64,000 nt of DNA, taken from contig CANMRT010000004.1 in NCBI GenBank assembly GCA_947500415.1, positions 124,001-188,000 on the forward strand, written 5' to 3'. This DNA is from an uncultured Roseicyclus sp. (GTDB taxonomy: Bacteria; Pseudomonadota; Alphaproteobacteria; Rhodobacterales; Rhodobacteraceae). Both the position numbers and the translations under genes were made by a program. Shown one piece after another: positions 1 through 9,383 of the stretch. The notes under the pieces are model-generated. The model did no database searches. It was not told the DNA's origin and saw only the letters and a list, made by a program, of their open reading frames with translations. How positions within the stretch are numbered: position 1 is the stretch's first letter; each line of letters starts with the position of its first letter.

Positions 1-1
1 G

Positions 2-1606
2 AACTATACCGCAGGCTCCGGCAACGACTCCGTCGATGGCAATTCCGTCGCCAACCAGATCATCGGCAACGATGGCGCGGACACGCTGAATGGGAGCGCG
101 GGAAATGACACGCTTCTGGGCGGAGAAGGCAGCGACCATCTCGACGGCGGCACTGACAACGACCTCCTCAACGGCAACGCAGGCAACGACACACTGACAG
201 GCGGGGCCGGGGCCGACACGCTGGTTGGCGGCACAGGCCATGACGTTCTATTTGGCGGTCTCAGCACCGACATCCTGATCGGCGAGGGTGGCAACGACAG
301 CATGGATGGCGGCGAGGAAGATGACATCTACTATGTCGAAACCGGCGACATCGTTTCCGACAGCGGCAGCAACGGCTACGACAAGGCCCAGATTGTCGTG
401 ACCTCCGGCCAGAACCTCCAGATGGGCGATTGGTCCGGGGTGGAGCGGGTCGAAGGCTTCACTGGCAACGATACAATCAACGCCACCGGGCAGAGCAACC
501 AGATCTTCATCTGGGGCCATGACGGCAACGACTTTATCACCGGCGGAAACGGAAATGACATCCTGCTTGGGGGCAACGGAAACGACGTGATCGCAGGCGG
601 CGCTGGCAACGACACGCTGCTTGGCGAAGGTGGCAACGATACGCTCAGCGGCGGGGCCGGGTTCGACGTGTTCTACATCGACAGCAACGGCGACAGTATC
701 TCGGACGGCGGCGCCGACTATGACGTGGCCACGATCAACAACGCCTCTGGTCTGAACCTCTCCGTCGGCGGCTGGACCTCCGTTGAACGGATCGAAGGCT
801 TCACCGGAAACGACACCATCGACGCATCTGGCGCGACCGAGACCCGGCTGATCTGGGGCAATGCAGGCAACGACCAGATCACGGGTGGCGCGGGCGACGA
901 CATCCTGCTGGGTGGGGAAGGCAACGACCTGCTGAACGGCGGCAACGGGGCCGACACGATGCAGGGTGGCACTGGTAACGACACTTTCAACGGCGGTGCA
1001 GGCCACGACATGTTCTACATCGGCAAAAGCGGCGATGTGGTGGCAGATGGCGGCGATGGCTACGACACCGCGATCATCAACAACGCCTCAGGCCTTTCAA
1101 TCTCCGTAGGCACTTGGGCAGGCGTCGAACGGATCGAGGGCTTCACCGGCAACGACACCATCAACGCCAGCGGTTATTCCGAAGACCTGGTCATAACCGG
1201 CGGCGCGGGCCGCGACTCTATCACCGGTGGCGAAGGCAATGACACGGTCTACGCCGATGGCGGCAATGACATCGTGTTTGGCGGTGCCGGGGCCGACGCT
1301 CTGATCGGTGCCGCTGGAAATGACACGCTCGAAGGTGGCCTTGGCAAAGATTTCCTCTTGGGCGGCGCAGGTTCGGACGTCTTCGTTTTTGACGATGGCT
1401 GGGGCGAAGATGTGATCGCCGACTTCACCCAAGGGGCCGACGTGATGGACTTATCGCGCGTTGATGGCACAGGCTCCATCACCGACCTCTCGATCACGTC
1501 CGATGGCACCCACACCTACATCGATCTGCTGGCCGGCGGTGGAGACCTGATAACTTTGGCCAACTTTAACGGAGTTTTGACCGAATCCGATTTTAACTTC
1601 CTCTGA
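2..1606 (+). CDS. RTX calcium-binding protein, 3' part (5' end outside window)
   Basis: The frame is open from the left edge, so only the last 534 residues are visible. They are almost all glycine/aspartate nonapeptides of the GGxGxD type, which bind calcium in a parallel beta-roll. A longer spacer unit carrying W(S/T/A)(G/S)VER(V/I)EGFTGNDTI recurs three times between the repeat blocks. The last 75 or so residues start with [17 protein letters not shown] and then lose the repeats, as in the uncleaved C-terminal signal of type I secretion substrates. The protein is therefore probably exported and surface-associated or released. It is a close relative of the minus-strand gene ending at 5691. 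No catalytic domain is visible in this part. Confidence 0.9.
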   Translation, partial: NYTAGSGNDSVDGNSVANQIIGNDGADTLNGSAGNDTLLGGEGSDHLDGGTDNDLLNGNAGNDTLTGGAGADTLVGGTGHDVLFGGLSTDILIGEGGNDSMDGGEEDDIYYVETGDIVSDSGSNGYDKAQIVVTSGQNLQMGDWSGVERVEGFTGNDTINATGQSNQIFIWGHDGNDFITGGNGNDILLGGNGNDVIAGGAGNDTLLGEGGNDTLSGGAGFDVFYIDSNGDSISDGGADYDVATINNASGLNLSVGGWTSVERIEGFTGNDTIDASGATETRLIWGNAGNDQITGGAGDDILLGGEGNDLLNGGNGADTMQGGTGNDTFNGGAGHDMFYIGKSGDVVADGGDGYDTAIINNASGLSISVGTWAGVERIEGFTGNDTINASGYSEDLVITGGAGRDSITGGEGNDTVYADGGNDIVFGGAGADALIGAAGNDTLEGGLGKDFLLGGAGSDVFVFDDGWGEDVIADFTQGADVMDLSRVDGTGSITDLSITSDGTHTYIDLLAGGGDLITLANFNGVLTESDFNFL

Positions 1607-1611
1607 AGGTT

Positions 1612-1626
1612 GAGGGATTAACCCTC
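1612..1626 (+). terminator. Small hairpin after the RTX gene
   Basis: A GAGGG/CCCTC stem with a five-base ATTAA loop lies six bases after the RTX stop codon. There is no following T tract, so it may act as a weak or Rho-assisted terminator, or as an RNA 3'-end stabiliser. Confidence 0.3.
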
Positions 1627-1689
1627 GCAGCACGCAAGGGTGCCGTGGGCCGAACGGCCGCGACCCCATCAGACGAAGGACAATCGAGC

Positions 1690-3699
1690 ATGCAGACGTT
1701 GGTCGCCCTTGGCCGCGGTATCCTAAGCCGTGTCATCCACAGATCCGCCAGTAACAGTCGCGATCTGGATCTCGTGCGCCCGGATTTCGACCCCGACTTC
1801 TATCTTGCTCAATTCCCCAAAGACGTGCTCCTGTCCGACCCTCTGACACATTACATGCGCACCGGCTGGAAAGACGGCCTCGATCCGCACCCCGATTTCT
1901 CGACCACTGGCTACCTCGACATGCACCTCGACGTGGCCGACGCCGGGCTCAATCCCTTCCTGCATTACGCAAGCTTCGGTCGCGACGAAGGGCGGGAGGT
2001 TCCGCCATCTCAAGTCTCCCACCTCAGCCGGGCAGTCCGCTCTGCCACCGCCCTAAATGCCGCTACCCAGTTGGAACGTGATGCCGCCGAGATTGCCGAC
2101 CACGTCGACCTCGCCTTCTATCGCGCCACCAGCGGGCAGGACTTCGACAGCGCCCTAACTGCCGCCCGTCACTACCTACAAATCGGTTGGGAACAGGGCC
2201 TCGACCCCACTGCTACCTTCTCGACCCGCGCCTACCTCAGCCATTATCCCGACATCGCCGACGCCAATATCGCACCCTTCCTGCACTACCTGCGTGCGGG
2301 CCGGGCCGAGGGTCGTCTGGCTCAAGATCGTGCCGAAGACGTGGCGCGCATCCTCGCGGCCTCCCCCACCCTTGAAAGCGTAGAAAACGATTGGCTCTTC
2401 GCGCACCCCGAACAAGTGCCTTTGCAACGGGAATTGGGCGCGCAAAAGCTCCTCGCCGCCCTGAAAGACACGCGCGAGCAATTGGTCTTCGCCTTCACCC
2501 ACGATGATTTCCTCAAGATCCGCGGCGGTATTCAGCTCTGCGTTGGTAAGGAAATGCAACTCGCCACCGAACGCGGCACCGGTTATGTCGCTCTGCACCC
2601 CGCACGCCCACGCCCGCGCCTCGCCCCTTTGGGCGAAAGCCCGGTTCTGCTGGCCACTGTCGCCGGTGTGCGCATCGGGCCCTTGCACATCGACAGCATC
2701 CTCGACGTCGCCCGCCGCTTCCGCGACGGCCGCAAGATCGACATCGTGCTCCACGCGCTTTTGGGCCACTCGCCCGAAGATGTCGCGGCGCTCAGCAAAG
2801 CATCCGGCTCGGACCGTCTAACCGCCTGGCTACACGACCAGTTTTTTCTCTGCCCCAGCTATGCCCTTCAGTCCAATCTCGTCCGCCCCTGCGGCGCACC
2901 GGAGCCAGCTTCCACCGCCTGCCGCATGTGTCTTTTCGGGGAGGAGCGGCAGGATCACCTCCGCCGCCTCCGCGCCCTTCTTCAATTGATCCCCACCCAA
3001 GCCATCGCGCCCTCCAAATCTGCCGCCGACATTATCTTCGCCAAGGGTGATCTGCCCTTCGAACGCTTCGAAATCCTGCCTCACGCGACCCTCTCCGACG
3101 GCCCGATCATCGCGCCCCGAAAATCCGGCCCCACTACCGTCGCCTTCATCGGCGCGCCCAAGCGCCACAAGGGCTACGCAATCTTCCGCGACATCGCACG
3201 CCGCAACCTTGGCCGCGATGATCTGCGGTTCCTCTACTTCGGGTCCGAAACGCACCGCGAACCCGGCATCCCGACGATACCGGTCAGCGTCACCGCCCAG
3301 ACGCCAACTGCTATGATCGACGTCCTCAAGCGCGAGAACGTGGATTTCGTCCTGCACTGGGCTCAGTTCGTTGAGACCTATTCCTTCGCCACGGTTGAGG
3401 CGATGCAGGCCGGTGCCCATGTCATCACCCATCCAAACAGCGGCAACGTCGCAGCTCTCGTCCAGCAAACCGGCCGCGGTCATGTGTTGAAAGATACTGA
3501 CGCCCTGGACGCTTTCCTGGACCGCAAGGCGCTCGCCAAGGCCACCCGCGCCCGGCGCAAAAAACGCCCCACGCTCCTCGCCGCCGAAAGTGAGCTCAGC
3601 TTCGCCGTGCTCAATAAATCCATCGTCGAGGCAAAATCTGCGCCCATCCCCAAGCGGCGCACATCTGTTCAGAAGAAGAAAGCGCGCGCTGCATCATGA
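1690..3699 (+). CDS. Glycosyltransferase with two N-terminal HYLxxGW repeats
   Basis: This is a protein of about 669 residues. Two tandem units of about 70 residues (roughly 33-102 and 129-199) carry HYxxxGWxxGLDP and later FLHYxxxGRxEGR. Such units are known in front of glycosyltransferase domains in marine alphaproteobacteria. The C-terminal half resembles a GT-B fold (GT4-like): a VAFIGAPKRHKGY strand-loop near the domain start, then ETYSFATVEAMQAGAHVITHPNSGN, the region that usually holds the donor-binding glutamate. A frame extension to a GTG at 1645 exists, but the ATG at 1690 has AAGGA about ten bases upstream and is preferred. The stop overlaps the next start by four bases (ATGA), so the three genes to 5680 look co-translated. 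The sugar and acceptor are unknown. Confidence 0.8.
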   Translation: MQTLVALGRGILSRVIHRSASNSRDLDLVRPDFDPDFYLAQFPKDVLLSDPLTHYMRTGWKDGLDPHPDFSTTGYLDMHLDVADAGLNPFLHYASFGRDEGREVPPSQVSHLSRAVRSATALNAATQLERDAAEIADHVDLAFYRATSGQDFDSALTAARHYLQIGWEQGLDPTATFSTRAYLSHYPDIADANIAPFLHYLRAGRAEGRLAQDRAEDVARILAASPTLESVENDWLFAHPEQVPLQRELGAQKLLAALKDTREQLVFAFTHDDFLKIRGGIQLCVGKEMQLATERGTGYVALHPARPRPRLAPLGESPVLLATVAGVRIGPLHIDSILDVARRFRDGRKIDIVLHALLGHSPEDVAALSKASGSDRLTAWLHDQFFLCPSYALQSNLVRPCGAPEPASTACRMCLFGEERQDHLRRLRALLQLIPTQAIAPSKSAADIIFAKGDLPFERFEILPHATLSDGPIIAPRKSGPTTVAFIGAPKRHKGYAIFRDIARRNLGRDDLRFLYFGSETHREPGIPTIPVSVTAQTPTAMIDVLKRENVDFVLHWAQFVETYSFATVEAMQAGAHVITHPNSGNVAALVQQTGRGHVLKDTDALDAFLDRKALAKATRARRKKRPTLLAAESELSFAVLNKSIVEAKSAPIPKRRTSVQKKKARAAS

Positions 3700-4805
3700 C
3701 CATCTACGCCTTCTCCTCCTTCACCTATTCCTACCTCAACCGCGCCCGCGTGCTCGCCCACAGCTTGCGCCGGTTTCACCCCGATTGGCACCTCTGCGCC
3801 GTCGTCACAGACCTCCCTCCCGATGGAGCAAACCAATCCGATCTTCTGGCGGATTTCGACAGCGTCCTGACCGCCGAAGACCTGCTGGGGGATGAGTTGG
3901 GGGATCGCTTCTCAAGCTGGCTCTTCTGCCACAACATCGTTGAGGCCTGCACCGCCGTCAAAGGCCGCGCACTGGCGCACCTTCTGGCCAAACCCAATGC
4001 CGAAAAGGTTTTCTTTTTCGATCCCGATATCGCAATCTTCGACAGCCTCACCCCCCTCGCGGACGCCCTCGATTCGTCCGAGATCCTGCTCACGCCCCAC
4101 CAGCTCGACCCAGAGCCGCGTGAAAATGCCGTGGCCATCGGCGACAACGAAATCGCCTCGCTGAAATGGGGTGCCTACAACCTCGGCTTCGTTGGGGTCG
4201 CCAACACGCCGGGTGGCGAGGGGCAGCGCTTCGCCCAATGGTGGGGCGACCGCCTGCTCGATTGGTGCCAAGACAACCTGTCTAAGGGCCTCTTCACCGA
4301 TCAGAAATGGTGCGACCTTGTTCCGTCTTTCTTCGACGACGTGCATGTCCTGCGCGATGCGGGCTGCAACGTGGCCAGCTGGAACCTATCGCAACGCCAC
4401 CTCAAATTCACCGAGGCCGGTGACATCAAGGTCAACAACAGCGCCCTACGGTTTTTCCACTTCACCAAACTCGGCCCTGTCGGCGACCAGATGACCCGCC
4501 GCTATGCCCACGACAACCCCGAAGTGCTGGAGGTCTGGGCCTGGTACAAACGCGCCGTCACTCAGGCGAAGGTCCCAGAAATCCCAAACCGCTATTGGCA
4601 CTATGGCACATTCTGCAACGGACAGCGCATCCCCGATGCCGTGCGCCAACTCTACCGCGACCGCGCCGACCTGCGCGCGGCGTTCAGCGATCCCTTCGAT
4701 GTCGAAAACGGGTTTTTCGCCTGGCTGATCGCCGAAGGGCATATCAACCACGATCCGCTTCCCCCAATTCCATCGACCCACCCGGCCCATGAGGTCACGC
4801 AGTGA
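3696..4805 (+). CDS. Probable GT-A-type glycosyltransferase
   Basis: The 369-residue protein starts with TIYAFSSFTYSYLNRARVLAHSLRRFHPDW, like the N-termini of GT-A enzymes that scan a nucleotide-sugar site. KVFFFDPDIAIFDSL at about residues 104-118 supplies a DxD-type metal site (DPD, 109-111). KWGAYNLGFVG and the C-terminal HFTKLGP fit the acceptor and metal-binding segments of GT8-like families. It overlaps both neighbours by four bases and probably acts on the same surface glycan. Exact family and specificity cannot be read from the sequence. Confidence 0.72.
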   Translation: MTIYAFSSFTYSYLNRARVLAHSLRRFHPDWHLCAVVTDLPPDGANQSDLLADFDSVLTAEDLLGDELGDRFSSWLFCHNIVEACTAVKGRALAHLLAKPNAEKVFFFDPDIAIFDSLTPLADALDSSEILLTPHQLDPEPRENAVAIGDNEIASLKWGAYNLGFVGVANTPGGEGQRFAQWWGDRLLDWCQDNLSKGLFTDQKWCDLVPSFFDDVHVLRDAGCNVASWNLSQRHLKFTEAGDIKVNNSALRFFHFTKLGPVGDQMTRRYAHDNPEVLEVWAWYKRAVTQAKVPEIPNRYWHYGTFCNGQRIPDAVRQLYRDRADLRAAFSDPFDVENGFFAWLIAEGHINHDPLPPIPSTHPAHEVTQ

Positions 4806-5680
4806 CGGAGATCTACGGTGTTGTCTTCCAGATGGGCAAAGTCGCGAGCACTGCGATCACCAAAGCGCTCGGCTCCCTCCGCAATGTCGAAGCCGCCCAT
4901 TGCCACTTCTTGGGCGAGGACGCTCTACGCAAAGTCCTGCGCGTCGCCCTGAACCCGGCCAACACCGACTACTTTTTCAATCACCAGATGGGTCAGATGG
5001 CCGAAAACGCTGCCATCACCCGGACAATCAATCGCATCCGCGCGGGCGCGGATCAACGGCGGCTGGTCGTGCTTTCGCTCACCCGCGATCCCTTCACGTG
5101 GTTCCGCTCCAGCGTCTTGCAGGACATCAGCGGTTACGCTGATCTGCTTAGCGATCTGGCGCCCGACGACTCCACGTGCAGCCGCGACGCCCGCGTGCGC
5201 CTTGGCCTGACTCGATTCCTAGGAGAGCTGGAACAGCACCTTTCCGATTTCCCCTCCGTCGAGGCCTGTCTCGAAGCCAGCCGCTCCGGCGACCCGCACA
5301 AAATGGGCAAGGCCCACGATTGGCCCCACCAGCAGCGGCAACTTCTCCTCTCGGCCCTGCGCCCGGCGGACTGGTTCAACCAACACTATCGCATGGGCCT
5401 TGGCCTCGACCTCGCGCAATTCGATCGCGAGGGTCCGCTCTGGCACGCCACAGACACCAACGCGCAATTCGGCATCATTCGCTATGAGGAACTCGACAGC
5501 GCCTTCCCGGTATTCTGTGATTGGGCCCTCGGCCAAACGCCCCGCCTTCCGGTCGCAAACGAAAGCGGGCGCAAGCCCTTCTCCAACGCCATCGCCGCCG
5601 CCTTCGCCACGCAAGAGGCGGCCCGCCTTCAGGCCGCCCTCAAACGCTCAGACTACGCACGTCACTTCGGTTACGCCTGA
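4802..5680 (+). CDS. Sulfotransferase-like / putative capsular polysaccharide synthesis protein
   Basis: The GTG start overlaps the upstream stop (GTGA). The 292-residue protein has MGKVASTAI at 11-19, a variant of the P-loop-like 5'-phosphosulfate-binding motif of PAPS sulfotransferases. TRDPFTWFRSSVLQD at about 94-108 corresponds to their 3'-phosphate-binding segment. The layout matches the family annotated as putative capsular polysaccharide synthesis proteins (PF10364-like). With the two upstream glycosyltransferases this suggests a modified, perhaps sulfated, surface glycan. Sulfation itself is inference. Confidence 0.65.
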   Translation: MTEIYGVVFQMGKVASTAITKALGSLRNVEAAHCHFLGEDALRKVLRVALNPANTDYFFNHQMGQMAENAAITRTINRIRAGADQRRLVVLSLTRDPFTWFRSSVLQDISGYADLLSDLAPDDSTCSRDARVRLGLTRFLGELEQHLSDFPSVEACLEASRSGDPHKMGKAHDWPHQQRQLLLSALRPADWFNQHYRMGLGLDLAQFDREGPLWHATDTNAQFGIIRYEELDSAFPVFCDWALGQTPRLPVANESGRKPFSNAIAAAFATQEAARLQAALKRSDYARHFGYA

Positions 5681-5690
5681 CGGCACGGCT

Positions 5691-8528
5691 TCAGAAGATG
5701 AAATCATCCGCCTGGACCGGCCCAGTATAGCCCGCCATTGTTACGAAGTTCTGCGGATCGCCATCGGCATGCACATAGGTGTGCCCGCCGCTGGTCGAGA
5801 TCGTCAGATCGGCGATGGAATTCACACCCGCCAGGCCGCTGACATCCATCCGGTCCACACCGTCCTGGAAATCGGCTATCACATCCTCACCAAAACCGTC
5901 ATCAAAGACGAAAACATCCGCCCCGGACCCGCCGGCGAGATAATCCGCGCCAGCGCCGCCTTCCAGCGTGTCATTACCGCCAAATCCAATCAGCGCATCA
6001 TTACCGTCACTGCCGAACAGATAGTCATTGCCGGCATCGGCATAGATCGTGTCATTCCCGTTCCCGGCCCGCAGGTCATCCGCGCCGTCGCCACCAACCA
6101 GAACGATGTCCTCACCGTAACCCGTCGCGTCCAGCGTATCGTTGCCGGTCAGGCCCACGACCCATTCTACACCGCTCCACCCGCCGATGCTCAGGTTGAT
6201 CCCTGTGGCATCGCGCACAACAACCTCATCAAATCCGGCGCCGCCGTGCACAACATCACCGTCGTCGAAGACGTAGATCAGGTCGTCACCGGCACCGGCA
6301 TCAACCGTGTCGTTCCCGGTCCAGCCCAGGATCGTGTCCTGCCCGGCACCGCCCGTGATGCTGTCGTTGCCATCGCCGCCCAGAAGCGTGTCGTTGCCGC
6401 TGCCGCCATGAACCGTATCATTGCCCGCATTGGCCCAGATGAAGATGTCATCGCCAAGCGAACTTGCGTCGATCTCATCATGGCCAACGTTGCCTTCAAC
6501 TCGCTCGATCCCTGACCAACCGGCCAGCGAAATAGTATCGCCCGTGCCGTCCAGAATGATCGCCAGATCGTAACCCTGTGTGCCCGTATCGGTCAGCAGA
6601 TGACCGGCACCAACGTAGTAAAGATCATCGCCCTCACCGCCATCAAGCGTGTCCGCACCAGCGAGACCCAGCAGAATGTCTGGATCATCACCACCGTAGA
6701 TCAGGTCATCGCCATCGCCGCCCACAAGCGTGTCGACACCGGCCATACCCCACAGCGTGTCATTGCCCGACCCGCCATTAAGCGTGTCGTTGTTGATCCC
6801 GCCGTCCAGATTGTCGGCTCCGTCACCGCCCAAAAGCGTGTCGTTGCCGAAACCGCCCGCAATTTGATCGTTCTGCGCGCCACCATCGATGAAATCATCA
6901 CCCAAACCGGCCGTAACCGTATCGTTCCCCTCACCCGTGACGATCACATCATCCAGCGAAGTGCCCTGCACATCCTGTGAGCCGGAATTGCCAAAGACGG
7001 CGTCAAAATCCGGCGCGCGGCTCGCGGTCGCCAGGATTGCGGTCTGCACCTCAGCCGAGGTCAACATCTGCCCGTTACGCGTCACGATCTCCACCGTCTC
7101 CGACCGCCAGGTCAGAATCGCGCCAGTTGCGGTCGCGGTATAGCCAATCTGCGAGGGGTCGTAGAACATTGGCCAATCGCTGAGGTCGAGGCGGTCCTGA
7201 CCCGGTTGGAAATCCTCAATCCGGTCGCTCAGACCATCAGCACGCAGAATATAGACGTCCGCGCCGTCCCCACCGTGTAGCGTGTCCGAGCCATGACCGT
7301 CCTCAATCAGGTCATCACCCGCCCCGCCGTTCAGCACATCCGCTCCGGCGCCACCGATCAGAACATCGTCCAATCCGCCACCGTTCAGCGCTTCGCCTTG
7401 ATTTCCGGCGACCAGAACATTCCCCTGTTCCGACAAATCCATGGAGACTTCGGCAAACCCGCCTTGCCCCTCGGTCGCCGCAAAAATCCGCAAGGTGTCG
7501 CCATCCATCATCGTGGCGGTGGCCGAGACGTTGTCGAACCCGGTGGTCTCGCCCGCAGTCATCACATCAATCAGTTGCAAGCGCCCGCTCGGCAGCATGG
7601 TGAACAGCGTTAGGCCGTCGTCGCCACCACCGGCCAGCACGTAGACCTGCCCGTTGTGCTCGATCACATCCAACGTCTGCACGCGGCCGAACATGGTGTC
7701 GGCGGTGTCGTTCAGATGCTCCACTTCACGCATGGAGCCGTCTTCCCCAATCTCAAGCACCGTCAAAGCGCCCGATTGGCCCTGCGCATCACTGGGGGCG
7801 GAGGCCACAATCATGAAGACCCGGTCGCCAATGCTAACCAGTTCACTGTCAGTGGGCGTCATGATGCCCAAGCCCTCGTTCACACCCATATTAGAGGTGT
7901 TGAACAGCTTGTTGGTGGGGTCGATGTAGAACACCGAAACGCCGCCGTCGGCCTGGCTGACGCTCGCCATGAACTCCACGCCATTTACCTCGAACGTCTC
8001 AATGCCGATGGCGTCGCTCACATAAGTCTGCGCGGTATCCGTCACGGTGATCTGCTGGGTCAGCGTGCCGTTTGCGGCCATCGCATAGCCCTGAATTTCG
8101 CCGGAGGTCTCGGGCGCCATGAACAGCATGTCCGCCCCCCATTGCGACAGGTCGATGGACCGGTCATTGGCCGCGTTCACACCCGACAGAAGCGTGCTCT
8201 GCCCGATGTCGCCGTTACCCGCCAACTCAAACATACGCACTTGTTGGGAGCCTGAGGCCGCGACCGCCAGCGACACCGTGCCGTTGTTGTCCACCAGCGC
8301 CAGATCGCGCAGCACACCATCGGCCCAGGCCGCATCAAAATAGGCGAAATCCGCCATGCTGGCCGAACCGGGCTGACCCAGATCGTAAGCCGTCAGGCCA
8401 CCCAATTGGCCGGACGTTGTATATAGCATCGGGCCATTCGCGCCCTGCATCACCATCAGGTCGGTGACACCGACATCGAGGGCGCTCTGCCCTGATGTGA
8501 AACGACCTTCGAATTGCAACTGCGACAT
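5691..8528 (-). CDS. Large RTX calcium-binding protein with N-terminal propeller-like domain
   Basis: The protein has about 945 residues. The first 380 or so are non-repetitive at the RTX level, with recurring segments such as [23 protein letters not shown] that resemble blades of a beta-propeller (lactonase/YVTN-like). About 500 residues of GGxGxD nonapeptides follow, with the same WSGVERVEG spacer as in the gene at 2-1606. The end ([17 protein letters not shown], final DDFIF) is a type I secretion tail. The frame also allows an ATG at 8543, but the ATG at 8528 has GGGGGAAA eight to nine bases upstream and gives [10 protein letters not shown]. It converges on the sulfotransferase-like gene with a ten-base gap. 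It is probably a secreted surface protein; no protease or lipase motif was found. Confidence 0.87.
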   Translation of the reverse strand: MSQLQFEGRFTSGQSALDVGVTDLMVMQGANGPMLYTTSGQLGGLTAYDLGQPGSASMADFAYFDAAWADGVLRDLALVDNNGTVSLAVAASGSQQVRMFELAGNGDIGQSTLLSGVNAANDRSIDLSQWGADMLFMAPETSGEIQGYAMAANGTLTQQITVTDTAQTYVSDAIGIETFEVNGVEFMASVSQADGGVSVFYIDPTNKLFNTSNMGVNEGLGIMTPTDSELVSIGDRVFMIVASAPSDAQGQSGALTVLEIGEDGSMREVEHLNDTADTMFGRVQTLDVIEHNGQVYVLAGGGDDGLTLFTMLPSGRLQLIDVMTAGETTGFDNVSATATMMDGDTLRIFAATEGQGGFAEVSMDLSEQGNVLVAGNQGEALNGGGLDDVLIGGAGADVLNGGAGDDLIEDGHGSDTLHGGDGADVYILRADGLSDRIEDFQPGQDRLDLSDWPMFYDPSQIGYTATATGAILTWRSETVEIVTRNGQMLTSAEVQTAILATASRAPDFDAVFGNSGSQDVQGTSLDDVIVTGEGNDTVTAGLGDDFIDGGAQNDQIAGGFGNDTLLGGDGADNLDGGINNDTLNGGSGNDTLWGMAGVDTLVGGDGDDLIYGGDDPDILLGLAGADTLDGGEGDDLYYVGAGHLLTDTGTQGYDLAIILDGTGDTISLAGWSGIERVEGNVGHDEIDASSLGDDIFIWANAGNDTVHGGSGNDTLLGGDGNDSITGGAGQDTILGWTGNDTVDAGAGDDLIYVFDDGDVVHGGAGFDEVVVRDATGINLSIGGWSGVEWVVGLTGNDTLDATGYGEDIVLVGGDGADDLRAGNGNDTIYADAGNDYLFGSDGNDALIGFGGNDTLEGGAGADYLAGGSGADVFVFDDGFGEDVIADFQDGVDRMDVSGLAGVNSIADLTISTSGGHTYVHADGDPQNFVTMAGYTGPVQADDFIF

Positions 8529-8601
8529 TGGTATTTCCCCCATAAGCTCGAGGGAAGAATTCGCAGTTGCTAGGGGTTTTGCTGTGAAAGGATGGCGGCG
8601 A

Positions 8602-8633
8602 AAGGGCGAACAAACGGGGCAGAAGGGCGAACA
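8602..8633 (-). promoter_or_regulatory. Direct repeat upstream of the large RTX gene
   Basis: Two identical 11-base copies of AAGGGCGAACA start at 8602 and 8623. They are 21 bases (two helical turns) apart and lie 75-105 bases upstream of the RTX start codon. This fits tandem sites for a dimeric regulator, but no known consensus is matched. Confidence 0.3.
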
Positions 8634-8701
8634 TCGCTTTCAATTTTTGCGCCCGGCCAAATTCGTGCCGGAACGCGGTCGCCTTCCTGCCGTGGGTCCG
8701 T

Positions 8702-9373
8702 CTATGTCGCGCCGGGATTGTGCCGCAATGTGGTCTGATGAACTTCGATGGCCTCATCCAAGTCCTTGAAATAGTGCAACCTTCCCTGTTCCAAAACTAA
8801 GGCATGGTCGCAGTATTCGCGCAATTCGCTCAGGTTGTGGTTGACCATAATGGCCCCCGCCTTCTGCATTCGGTCGCGAAAGACCTCCTTGCTCTTGGTC
8901 CTGAACGAGGCATCTCCGGCCCCCGTCACCTCGTCCACAAGGTAGGTGTCAAAGGCGATCCCCATCGACAAGCCAAATGTCAGTCGCGATCGCATACCTT
9001 GGCTGTAGGTTCGCACCGGCATCCGGAAATGCGCGCCCAATTCAGCGAAGTCCTGCACGAAGTCGGCCAGCTCATCGGTATCCACACCATATATACGCGC
9101 GATGAAGCGGGTGTTCTGCGCGCCGGTCAGCTGCGGGTGGAACGAGCCCGCAAACCCCACCGGCCAGCTGATCGACCCATCGCTAACCACACGCCCTTCG
9201 TCGGGCCGCATATTGCCCGCGATGATCTGCATCAGCGTCGATTTCCCCGCCCCGTTCCGCCCCAACAGGGCCAGCGATTGCCCAGACGGGATTGTCAGGT
9301 TCAGGTTGCGGATCACCGGTTGGGGCCGCCCGTGCACCATGAAGCTTTTCGACAGGTTCTCGAACCGGATCAT
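8702..9373 (-). CDS. kpsT: Polysaccharide export ABC transporter ATP-binding protein
   Basis: The 223-residue ATPase has Walker A GRNGAGKST (38-46), a degenerate signature YSQGMRSR (123-130), Walker B YLVDE (144-148) and the H-loop in VNHNLSEL. GxGDxxFRxK just after Walker B and the short length are typical of KpsT/Wzt-type exporters of group 2 capsule. It would energise export of a surface polysaccharide across the inner membrane with the permease at 10718. Its start lies ten bases after the stop of the adjacent kpsE-like gene, so the two are co-transcribed. Confidence 0.9.
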   Translation of the reverse strand: MIRFENLSKSFMVHGRPQPVIRNLNLTIPSGQSLALLGRNGAGKSTLMQIIAGNMRPDEGRVVSDGSISWPVGFAGSFHPQLTGAQNTRFIARIYGVDTDELADFVQDFAELGAHFRMPVRTYSQGMRSRLTFGLSMGIAFDTYLVDEVTGAGDASFRTKSKEVFRDRMQKAGAIMVNHNLSELREYCDHALVLEQGRLHYFKDLDEAIEVHQTTLRHNPGAT

Positions 9374-9383
9374 GGCGGCGGGC

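Noticed and set aside
248-1006. Minus-strand reading frame opposite the first RTX gene
   Set aside because: Repetitive mirror of RTX repeats; no start signal and no family resemblance.
5400-6515. Long plus-strand reading frame (371 codons) opposite the large RTX gene
   Set aside because: It is the antisense of GGxGxD codons, giving low-complexity Ile/Val/Ala-rich text with no domain; the minus-strand RTX reading is clearly real.
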